From Bimastos eiseni (lineage: Eukaryota; Annelida; Clitellata; Crassiclitellata; Lumbricidae): a stretch of DNA of 64,000 bases. Numbering within the stretch: the stretch's first letter is position 1; each line of letters begins with the position of its first letter. Positions 1 through 9,300 of the stretch are shown piece by piece. The position numbers and the translations under genes were made by a program. The stretch covers positions 42,226,195-42,290,194 of the forward strand of contig OY365811.1 of the NCBI GenBank assembly GCA_959347315.1, given 5' to 3'. Below the pieces are notes generated by a model. That model was not told where the DNA came from. It worked only from the letters and a program-made list of their open reading frames with translations, and searched no databases.

Positions 1-197
1 AAGTTCGGCAGCGTCTACAAGTGCACGGAGAAGACAACCGACCGATTGTTTGCGGCAAAGTTCATCCGGGTCAAGGCCGGACAACGCGACGAATTCCGGA
101 AGGAAATCGAAATAATGAATGAACTGCACCATCCAAAACTACTCCTACTCTGGGATTCATTCGAATCTACGAAAGAGATCATCCTTGTCATGGAACA
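1..197 (+). CDS. MYLK: MYLK exon a: kinase N-lobe (truncated by window edge)
   Basis: Frame 1 from base 1 encodes KFGSVYKC through IILVMEQ without a stop: glycine-loop end, beta3 lysine (FAAKF) and alpha-C helix. The exon ends after GAA CA, followed by the donor GTATGC at 198. Reading through would hit a stop four residues later, which supports the splice. The 5' exon boundary is upstream of the window. Confidence 0.9.
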
Positions 198-3100
198 GTA
201 TGCTTAGCACATCATCATCATCATTATTATTATTATTTTTATTATTATTATAAAGTAAGTATAATCTTTAATATGCCATTTGCAAATGCACAATGGGACA
301 TCAATAATAAAGAGTAGTGATAAAACTTTTATGTAAGAATTTGATATAATAAACGTAAATTGAAAGTAATTGCAAAACTTGAATATTAGCTGTACAACAC
401 TCTATAAATAGAGTCTTTCATAGTAAGGGGGTTGGAGTTTACTTACCTTAGTAAATTGCGGTTGTGCAAACCAGGTACTGGGTAGTACATCCTTAGCAGG
501 TCTGAGGTTTGTACCCGGTTTCATGGATGGATGGTAGTAACCCGTAAATACCATGCGCTGGGTTCTATAATACCAAAGTTTTAGAATGTAGCTCTTCAAT
601 GGTAGGTAAATATCCCTGGTGTATAAGTTTATCTATTAAAAATAATAATAAATAATGATATTATTTTCATTATTATTGCGATTTAATTGGTATTATCACT
701 AATATTGTCATTGTTCTTATCATAATTATCATTGTTGATGTTATTATTACTATTTTGTGACTGTAATTGACAAGTTCTGTAATGGGTGGATGGCCGTAGA
801 AGTTACTACGTTAAAATAATAATGTCTTCATAATAAAGAATTAAAATTGAAACCGTTATTCAACTGGAATTGTTCTTCAGCGTGAGCGGAGGTGAGCTGA
901 TGGAGCGGATAATAAACGACGACTACATCCTGACGGAGCGTGAGTGCATTCACTTCATGCGTCAGATATGCGACGGCATCCAATACATGCACTCCAGCGA
1001 CATCCTCCACCTCGACCTCAAACCGGAGAACATCCTCTGCATCACCCCGAACAGCAACGAGATCAAGATCATAGACTTCGGACTTGCACGGAAATTCGAT
1101 CCGGCGAAAGAGTTCAAGATCATGTTTGGAACCGCAGAGTTCGTGGCACCAGAGGTTATCAACTATGACGCGATTAGCTACAGAACGGACATGTGGAGCG
1201 TTGGTGTTGTGTGCTATGTACTATTGTCGGGACTGTCGCCGTTTCTCGGTAATAACGACAAGGAGACGCTGGTGAATGTCACGAAGGCGCAGTTTGACTT
1301 TGATGACGAGGCATTTGACGAGATATCGGACGACGCGAAGGATTTCATTAGTAAACTGCTCGTTAAAGATCAAAGGTTCGTGATAGAGTACCTGGCTATG
1401 ATAACAATGATTTTCTGTTTATTGATTTTTTCATTCGTGTACTTGTTTAATTTTACTTAATCATTCAGATTTATGTATTCGTGTAAAAAATTACACTTAT
1501 ACTTGAATCGACATAATTATAGTCTAGTATATACGATTATTTAGTGTATTCTTATTGTTTTATTTATTCATATTTTTTGCTTGTTTTTAATTATTCTGAA
1601 TCTAAGAAAGCTTCTAACTCTGTTAGCAGTATTTCTATCACTAATATTAGTACTTGTATTATTTTTGCTGTCAACATTATCACCAAAATTGCTATCCGTA
1701 TTTGGCAGTTTTCTTAACATCACTGTTTTTTTCTGATTATGATATGTCAATTCTGATTATGATGATCCTGTTTTCACGATTATGATGTTGCCGATGACGT
1801 AGGAAGCGGATGTGGGTGGAGGACAGTCTGCGTCATCCGTGGATGGCACAGGATGTGACGTACATGAGGGCAAAGAAGCTGAGCACTGTTAAACACAAGA
1901 AGTTCATGGCTCGTAACAAATGGCAGGTCAGTCCCACAGCAAATAGAATGACAGAGGGTAGGGTACGTAAAATATGGTAGTATGGGTAGGGTAAATGGAG
2001 AGGCTAGGGTATGATATGGCAAAGAAGGGTAGGGTTGGGTATGGTACATGGAGAATTAGGGTAGGATATGGCAGTGCAAAGCAGTGTTAGGTTACTTAGT
2101 TATGGTAGCTAGGTATCGGTAAGTGTTGGAATTGATATCTAATCCGCTGGCTGCTGTATCCCATATATCCTGTAATTGATTATTTATTTAAACCACATTC
2201 TGAATTCTTGTGAAGGAACAGTTCTGGTTGATTTCTTCTAGAAAACCGGTCATGCACTTGTGGCTTTGAGGAGAATGGTTGGTCTGCAGAGAATGTCATC
2301 CGGTCTCATGGACTCGTGTCGGTCTCCGCCTTCGTCCCTCAGTCAATGCGAGACTCCAAGTTTACGCAGCGACTCTTTGTCGACTATATCAGAGAGCGAT
2401 GACTCGGGATTTCGCAGCGCTCAGACTCACTCCATTGATCTGAAAGGCATCTTGGGGGTTTCGAAAGACTTGAATGGTGTCGCAGATCATAAAGTTGGTG
2501 ATTCCCCATTTGGGAGTAAGTTTGAATTGAAGAAGAATGAATCTGTTGTCGGTTGTGAAGGGAAACTGTCGCTAGAGGACAAGAACGAAGGATCCGCAGT
2601 TTCCGAATATTGCGCTGCTGTGAGGAAGAGTTCCTCGGAGGGTAGCGACAAGTCAGAGTTGTCGGATGTAAATAAATCTTTGGAGGTGGAGAGATCCGAA
2701 GTTGGTAGTGAGTCACAATTTTCAGTTGAAACGATATCTTTGGAGGATGAGAGGCGAGAGAGTAGTGATAAGTCAGAAGCAGAATTGTCCTGTGAAACAA
2801 AACCTTTAGAGGAGGAAACATCGGAAGTCTGCATTGAGAAATCGGAAGTTGTCTCAAGTGGGGTGTCAGAAACACAAGGAAACGAAGAAACACTGACAAT
2901 TTCTTCACCCGGTTTTGAATGTTCGCCACCATCTTCTCCAGTATCATCGGGTAATTTGCAAGAAAATGTCACAGATAATACAAACGATAAGTCTTTAACA
3001 AAATCCTCCGATCTGAAGGCCGGCATCGGTTCGAAAAACGTTGATCCTTCAAAAATCGCAAGAAAATCTACGGATCAACCCTCCGATTTAACGAAAAAAC

Positions 3101-3819
3101 GAGAATTGTTTGCAAGGAAAGCCAATGACTTGTCACTATCGTCTAGAAATACAGAATCTCCACTTAAAAAGTCAATGGACCAACAAACTATTACAAGATT
3201 TTCTGATAAACCAAAAGCCATGAGGACTTGTTCGGAACTGCCAAGCCAGTCTCTCCCAAGTCCCCGAAACACTGCATCCGTTGTGATGCAAGGAAAGCTC
3301 TCAAACAAACCAGGGGAGCTTAAAACTTCGCCAAAACCAAGCGAGCCACCCTCCGCTAGGAGAAAATCACCAGCCTCTTCGTTTGTGCCAACCACTAAGG
3401 CCTCAGATTCTCTCGTATCGGCTCGAAAATTTGCAGTTCAGCAGATGTCAACGCAGAAAACGACAAAGCCGAAGAAGGCACCAACATTTGTCCGAAAGAT
3501 GAAGAACCTACAGGTTCTCGAAGGCGCACCTGCCAAATTCGACATTCTCGTTGACGGAAACCCCGCTCCGACAATCTCTTGGTTCAAGGATGGCAAAGAT
3601 ATCCCTCTGGCGCTGGAAAAGTACCGGACTGAGTCGAGCGACGAAGGACGGTGTTCACTAACCATCATGAGTTGCGGCGAAGATGATGATGCAGAGTACG
3701 GCTGCAAGGCGAGCAATTTGCTTGGCAGCATTGTGACAAAGGCTAACCTGTACGTGGAGCCAATTGGCGAAGAGCTAGACAATAACAATGGTGTGGTTGG
3801 ACGCAACCGCGCTAAGTGA
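1..3819 (+). CDS. MYLK: Myosin light chain kinase, smooth-muscle type, 3' part of gene (4 exons)
   Basis: Ca2+/calmodulin-dependent Ser/Thr kinase that phosphorylates myosin regulatory light chain to start actomyosin contraction. Joined exons are 1-197, 881-1375, 1803-1926 and 2242-3819; phases match at every junction and give 797 residues plus stop. Visible in order: the end of the glycine loop (KFGSVYKC at the window edge), the ATP lysine in FAAKFI, the alpha-C glutamate in EIEIMNEL, the MLCK-type catalytic loop HLDLKPEN, IIDFGLAR, APEV, and the DMWSVGVV helix. Then come the autoinhibitory/calmodulin segment (FMARNKWQ joined to KTGHALVALRRM), a roughly 400-residue Ser/Glu-rich linker, and an Ig I-set domain like telokin (LEGAPAKFD, ISWFKDG, DDDAEYGCKASN). 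All key kinase residues in view are intact. Everything N-terminal of the glycine loop is outside the window. The KWQKTGHA motif plus a C-terminal Ig domain points to MYLK rather than titin, twitchin or DAPK. Confidence 0.93.
198..880 (+). other. MYLK intron (kinase N-lobe / C-lobe)
   Basis: AT-rich intron with ATT/ATC trinucleotide-rich stretches at 205-250 and 640-760. It ends in TTGTTCTTCAG at 880. I see no exon, RNA gene or recognisable mobile element inside. Confidence 0.75.
881..1375 (+). CDS. MYLK: MYLK exon b: kinase hinge and C-lobe
   Basis: The first base completes the His of VMEHVSGGEL. The exon carries the catalytic loop HLDLKPENIL, the DFG loop (KIIDFGLARK), the activation segment to GTAEFVAPEV, and helices through FISKLLVKDQR. 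It ends in phase 2 (AG) before donor GTTCGT at 1376. The open frame runs on to 1460 only because the intron start lacks a stop; conservation ends at KDQR. Confidence 0.93.
1376..1802 (+). other. MYLK intron
   Basis: AT-rich, ending in GATGACGTAG at 1802. No internal gene or repeat is recognised. Confidence 0.75.
1803..1926 (+). CDS. MYLK: MYLK exon c: end of kinase fold and autoinhibitory segment
   Basis: 124-nt exon, phase 2 in and phase 0 out. It encodes KRMWVEDSLRHPWM (last kinase helix, with the conserved HPW) and then AKKLSTVKHKKFMARNKWQ, the pseudosubstrate/autoinhibitory stretch that binds the kinase groove at rest. Donor GTCAGT follows at 1927. Confidence 0.92.
1927..2241 (+). other. 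MYLK intron with GGTA-rich tract
   Basis: Between 1950 and 2090 the plus strand has a degenerate direct repeat of GGGTAGGGTA / ATGGTA type. The intron ends in TTTCTTCTAG at 2241. No gene is seen. Confidence 0.6.
2242..3819 (+). CDS. MYLK: MYLK exon d: calmodulin-binding helix, Ser/Glu-rich linker, telokin-like Ig domain, stop
   Basis: One 1,578-nt exon (525 residues plus TGA). It opens with KTGHALVALRRMVGLQRM, the calmodulin-binding helix. A low-complexity linker of roughly 400 residues follows, with loosely repeated blocks such as KSLEVERSEV, ISLEDERRES and KPLEEETSEV. Then comes an Ig I-set domain from about APTFVRKMKNL to ANLYVEPIGEE, with its core cysteine (YGCKAS) and tryptophan (SWFKDG). 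The vertebrate linker between calmodulin site and telokin is much shorter, so this long disordered linker is the main oddity. Confidence 0.9.
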   Translation, partial: KTGHALVALRRMVGLQRMSSGLMDSCRSPPSSLSQCETPSLRSDSLSTISESDDSGFRSAQTHSIDLKGILGVSKDLNGVADHKVGDSPFGSKFELKKNESVVGCEGKLSLEDKNEGSAVSEYCAAVRKSSSEGSDKSELSDVNKSLEVERSEVGSESQFSVETISLEDERRESSDKSEAELSCETKPLEEETSEVCIEKSEVVSSGVSETQGNEETLTISSPGFECSPPSSPVSSGNLQENVTDNTNDKSLTKSSDLKAGIGSKNVDPSKIARKSTDQPSDLTKKRELFARKANDLSLSSRNTESPLKKSMDQQTITRFSDKPKAMRTCSELPSQSLPSPRNTASVVMQGKLSNKPGELKTSPKPSEPPSARRKSPASSFVPTTKASDSLVSARKFAVQQMSTQKTTKPKKAPTFVRKMKNLQVLEGAPAKFDILVDGNPAPTISWFKDGKDIPLALEKYRTESSDEGRCSLTIMSCGEDDDAEYGCKASNLLGSIVTKANLYVEPIGEELDNNNGVVGRNRAK

Positions 3820-5640
3820 TTTCTATGAATGGGGCTGGTTAAAGTTCTGTTCCCGAGAGAGTATCAATGTGTGCGCTTTTAAAAATCATGTTCAGAGGTA
3901 TATGATTGCAGACCTCTCGATACTTCAGATACTGTTCCTTGCTACTGTAAAAACTATTTGGTTGATCATGTATTACATGAGCTAAATGCTTGTCAGTAGT
4001 ATTTACTACATAAATCCAGAAATATTGCAAATTGTATTGGACCTTTGGCATTACCTTACGCTATACAATCACCTTTGTCACACTGCTAGATCTTGCTAGC
4101 CTAACTGCTACATCCAGCAATGCAGTAGAGACTTGAAGTCAGACCTTAAGGCACAGGGCAGACTGACATTATTTTGTACATGTGCAAACGAACAATAGAT
4201 ATCTGTATCTTCCTCTATGGTGTCCACATTTAATTTACCTCCTCTTTGGGGACACCCTTACTGAATCATTCCATGGCAGTAATAACAATAGTCTACAGTT
4301 GAACCAAAAAATGTATTTCTGATCCAAATTATGATATTTTTTTTAGATCTTTCTGACTAGTCAGAGATCAGATTAATAAATGATTATAAGACAAGACTTC
4401 TAGAGTGAACAAAACTCTTGAATTCTCAAAACTTCTAAATGAAGACAGAATCCAAGAAGAGCATTCTGTGAGATAGTGAACTTGTGTGATTTTAAAACGT
4501 TGAATTGTGCAGTTTATACTGTGGAATTTTGTGCAGACGTTTTAAAGGTTAATTAATTTATAGCACTTTGAAATAATTTGACAACTCTCTTGTGCAGCTC
4601 ATTCTCAGCTTTTCTTTCAAGAATGGTGTTAATTCAAGTAAATCTTTACACATTAGGGTAACAGTTCTGAAGTTAGTTTTGTTGAGTATGGTATCTGCTT
4701 GGTCATGCTGTTCTGTCAGCTTTTGTATTTTAAATGACTTTGCAATTGACATTTTCTGTAATAATTTTCTTGTTTCCAAACTTTCCAGCGCGCAATTGCT
4801 GCTTATCGAACAGGGATGAATGGTGTTCATTTTAATGTTTATATAACAATGTTGTCAACTCGTCATGTCGCAAGTGCGTGGTAGAGAATGTCTTCTTAAT
4901 TCTTGCACTTTTCAGATCTGATATCCTCCTAACCAAGAAGTTGCACAACATCAGACCTTCTTAATAAGTGTGTTTACGAGTTTCACGCTTGCAAAGGAAT
5001 TGTTTTCTTCAAAATACTTTCAGTGACTGGACTAATATGAGTTTTTGGATGAGTGAAGAGCAGGGACAATTGTATGAAGAGAGAACAATGAATAGCAATA
5101 ATCACTTGATTCTTTTCAAAGGTATTTTGCATTGCAAAAAAATAATATAATATAATATGAAGCACTAATGCACGAATTTTCTTGAGGAGATAATAATATT
5201 ATTGTTACAGTAAACAATAAATAACGATTATTTTTAATGCCAATAGCTTTTCATCCTTTCAGCGACATTTATTGTGCTTACTGTAATACAAACATAGTTA
5301 TTAATAGGAATCATCTTTTCCGAGCAATTATTTATTATCAAATTAAAATCTCCCAATTGTTTTCTTGAAAAAGTTTTGTAAAGTTGAATTATGCACAGAG
5401 TTTGTAAGGCTCAGTGAAAATATTTTGACCACGTTTTTTTGTTGGTTTATAATACGTAGTACAGATTGACACTTTAATTTGAACAATATATTTTGGTAAG
5501 ATATGTTTTTAGTTAGCAAGTATTTTATCTTTGTGCTTGCTTGCCTGACATAACCGGGTGTCGTACAAAACCTACTTATAATGCCACTTGATCATAATTG
5601 TGTCTCTGTATTGGAATAAAGAATTATTTCTGTGTGCGAT
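3820..5640 (+). other. Probable MYLK 3' untranslated region
   Basis: AT-rich DNA after the MYLK stop with no supportable coding exon. AATAAA also occurs near 4375 and 5215, but only the hexamer at 5615-5620 is followed by a strongly GT-rich downstream element. The UTR length of about 1.8 kb is inferred. Confidence 0.5.
5615..5620 (+). terminator. Polyadenylation signal AATAAA (MYLK)
   Basis: Canonical hexamer. Ten bases later comes a GT-rich tract that includes a 17-bp unit (GATGGTGTAGTTGGAGT) repeated twice in tandem at about 5639-5672. This matches the usual signal-plus-GU-rich-element layout. Confidence 0.6.
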
Positions 5641-5711
5641 GGTGTAGTTGGAGTGATGGTGTAGTTGGAGTGCTGGACTGTGTCAATTGTGTGTGGTGAC
5701 AGAAAGAATTA

Positions 5712-5835
5712 CAATGCTGCCTGAACAAGATCTTCAAAAATTAACATACAACATAACCTGCATTCAACAATACTTGAACTAAACTTTTAACAATGCTGCC
5801 TGAACAAGCAAGATCTTCCCTTCACCAAAAATTAA
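5712..5835 (+). repeat. Short direct repeat pair in intergenic gap
   Basis: CAATGCTGCCTGAACAAG followed by AGATCTTC and an AAAATTAAC tail occurs at 5712 and again at 5791 with a small insertion. It lies between the MYLK poly(A) site and the convergent nucleotidase gene. No gene is seen in 5641-6205. Confidence 0.6.
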
Positions 5836-6205
5836 CTTAATTACTGTAGGCATAAACTAAATATCCATTAAACTTAACATCAACATCAAGAATTTTGTTC
5901 AATCTGGTTGAACCATCCAATAAAAACCAACTAATATGGCCTACCTGATATGAGTATTTCACAAAACACACTGCCTCACAAAAATATTAACAGTCTGGGA
6001 AAATTATGAACAATTGATGATCTTGAGGAAGTTGCAAACTACTCTGATATACGAGACACAACGAGATTCAATGATATAGTGCATTGGCTCCCAGTCACTC
6101 CAAATACACACTCATCGTTAAATTGTTAAAACTTACATGTAGTCTCGCAAAATTCACCCATTCATACTGCTTCTTGCATTTCAGTTGCTTCACCTGTGAA
6201 TGAGT

Positions 6206-6334
6206 TTAAGATGTCTGCTTCTTTCTTTCTTGACTGAAAATCTTTTCCAATATTAAGTTTGGAGTGTCCATCGTTTGGTCGTTGTCTATGACGACGTCAA
6301 ACGCATCTAGGAAAGCTTTCTTTCGATGCAAGTC
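6206..6334 (-). CDS. NT5C3: NT5C3 exon 7 (C-terminus and stop)
   Basis: Encodes [19 protein letters not shown] through LILEKIF and a basic tail ending KKQTS, then TAA at 6206-6208. It aligns without gaps to the family end (EKYMDSYDIVLVQD region). Acceptor is TTTTAAG at 6335. The preceding exon must be spliced at CAG|GTTCGG, because the alternative GTAACT donor breaks the frame. Confidence 0.85.
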   Translation of the reverse strand, partial: DLHRKKAFLDAFDVVIDNDQTMDTPNLILEKIFSQERKKQTS

Positions 6335-9300
6335 CTTAAAAGATCACAATTATTACTTAATTTAGTATTTCTTAATAATAATAACTTTATTTTGCACAAA
6401 GCAGAGAAACTCATAAGCAACTGATCAAATAGACTGTTTATGGCTAACTGGGTATATGAGTTCGCAGAGTCTTCTACGAGTGGCGTAAATAAATTTGCAA
6501 TTACAATACACAACTGTAACACCAATATTTTGTCCTTAGTTCCCAACACAGACGGCTAACACAACCAAATCAACTGATTGAACATCTCGAAGGGGTGCTA
6601 TATCAAGCCTTTTTGATGGAGCGACTGCAGTTCTAAACACCAGAAACAATGTTCATTTTAAGCTGTGCATGGACCCAGCACACACAAGAATTGAGTGTAC
6701 ACACACATTTTTTTGGCAAAATAATGAATCAAGATATCCTTTAATGAAACGACGGTATGTAAATCGAGTCTCATAGCCAGCTGTGGCCTACCTTACTCCA
6801 GAACCTTTGGTTCTTTGGCTGATACGTCCATTTATTTATCTTTAGACAAGGAACTTTTCTTAGGTTAACTATCAGATCTTTCCACCACAGAAGTTTAGAT
6901 AGAGCCCATTTTTAACGATCAGCTCATACCTACACAGAAAAGTAAGTACCATTTACAAAATGTTGTGCAAACAAAATTTATTGCACACATGATCTCCAAA
7001 TTATTAGAAGGACCAGAAACAACCAGAGCTGCACTTGCGATACTGAAAAAGTTACCGAACCTGATCATTGAGGAAACCGATCTTGAGAATGTTTCGGCAG
7101 CTGGCTATTCCATCAGCCATGGCGATGTCTCCAATCGAGTCGCCAACAAGGATCACATTGTCTCGATGAGACAGCACCTCAAAATAGTCGGACTTTGACA
7201 GAGCCGTTTCGTTCTTGTTGAAAACGTGGATCAATTCACCCTTGAATCCACAGATCACGCCCTAGGCATCGAAAAACCTCGAGTTGTCAATCACAGGAAT
7301 CAGATAAATGCCAATTTCAACAATTTGCACAGTTTTCTACTTCTCTGGTGCTCCACAATGCCCAGATGACATAGCAATCAGATTTTCCTTTCTCTTTGAA
7401 CATGACGATACTGTTACTGTCCTGTTCAGCCTGCTGGGCTCGGTAGTGCTCCTGAGTAGTAACATTGACGGGTGTATATAATATCTTCATAATGAATGAA
7501 TGAATGAACAAATGATATATATCTCAAACTGTAAAAAAGATGCAATACTGTCTAACAGGAAAGCCTAATACAAGAAATGTCACAATCTTTAAGAATATCT
7601 ATACAAAAACAGAAACATCATCAACAAACTAAGGATTAGAGCACAGAATCCAATCAGCAGATTCAAACCCGTAATCATTGGATTACATATCAAGTGTGCT
7701 AAAATAATTATACACCAATGCATTCACCATGAAACACTTATATAAAGTGACTTTCTTATAGAGAAAACTACCTCCATCGAAGGTCAATGTGTTCACATTA
7801 TGTTCATAATGTCTTCGAAAATGCAAATGCGACATACCTCTTCGTCGAAATCCATGTAGTTAGAAACAACTTTGATGTTGTCGTGAAAGACTGCTTGCTG
7901 GCGTATTACCTCCTCGATCACGTCGCCCAGACCGGCTGAGAATATGAGACATGGAACTTTGAACTGATCCAGTTTCGAGAAGAAATTATCACAACAATCC
8001 CTGTTTCATCAACAAATCATTATGAATATTATACTATTATTGTTAGGAACCACTAGAGTAGGGATGAATTAAGTGTCAATTTATTGCTGAGTCCAAGAAC
8101 TGAGTTTTACAAATTGAATTATGCTTAGTCTGTATTAAAAATATTTAAAGAAGGTCTTGTTCTCTTAATTTTCAGTTTGACAATATTTAAGAATTTTTGG
8201 TTTTGATTCAGTTTGGACTAGGAAGTTGTAACTTGCAAGTATTAATAGTAACAGTATTCGTGTGGTTTTTAGGTCAGTTTTTGCTGTGAATAAAACAATT
8301 TAATGTTCGTTTTAAAACATATATTCGGAAAGCCGACTTTTATTAAAAATCTGATCCATTGTTTGTCTGAGTTCGAGTTGAGTTTCGAGTTGAGTTTCAG
8401 TTCATCCTTAGCCAAGAGAATAGAGCAATTGTGAGTGAAGGACTTGGCCAAGGTCCCAACACAAGTATTATTATAATTATTACTATAACTGTTATTCATG
8501 ACAAAGCATCAATCGATGACGTTGAACAATTCTGAGTGAATGTCCTGTATTAAACAACGAAGAAGATACCTGAGAACGATGTTTGATCGAGCAACGCTTT
8601 CTCTGACAATGCTGCGATTGAGCTTTGAACTGAGAAGAATGTCGTGCGCATCAGTCCACCTGAAGAACATGAATTCGGATTTGAGAAAAAAAAAAATTCT
8701 TTAACGGGTCGTGGGTTAGTTTCGCTGATGTTGATTCGAGAAGCTGATGAATTGCACTTTTATCGTGAACGAATTCCAGTGATTTTGTAATGCAACCTAA
8801 CCTGTTTTCATTTACCTACAGTCTTTTAATTCAGGGACAGCAAACAATGTATTAATTCAATTGTTCATTTATTTTATTAAACTGTTCATTTATTCATATA
8901 TTTAAACTAACTATAAATTAATCAGTATTTCTTTTATCTCAGTTAGTATCGACTTTATGATTTACTCAATCATCCACTTATTCACTGCGCTTATCATCAC
9001 AAACTCTTCCGTAAGTCTCAAGTTAAGGCACAAAAATAACTTATTTCACACAATCCATGTAGCAGGTTCAAACCCACAGCCGTTGGATCAAGGACCCAGC
9101 ATGCTAGTATCATAGCATACCAACATCAACCTCAGACAGTTAAGCAAACTATTAAAGCTACTAACCACTGCACCATCGCCGGAACCTTTTCTACGATTGT
9201 CTTATGAGGATCGACCTCAATCGGATAGTATTTGTTGAAGAGTTTGGTACACAGAAGGGGTACGTGGGCCGGAAGCTGGCCGCCTTTTGCGAGAACATCT

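Noticed and set aside
870..1460. Single 196-codon kinase ORF as a complete small gene
   Set aside because: Its start codon and last 30 residues are intronic; kinase homology and splice sites define the exon as 881-1375.
2384..3806. Several minus-strand frames inside the last MYLK exon
   Set aside because: Shadows of the plus-strand coding exon; no splice or domain support.
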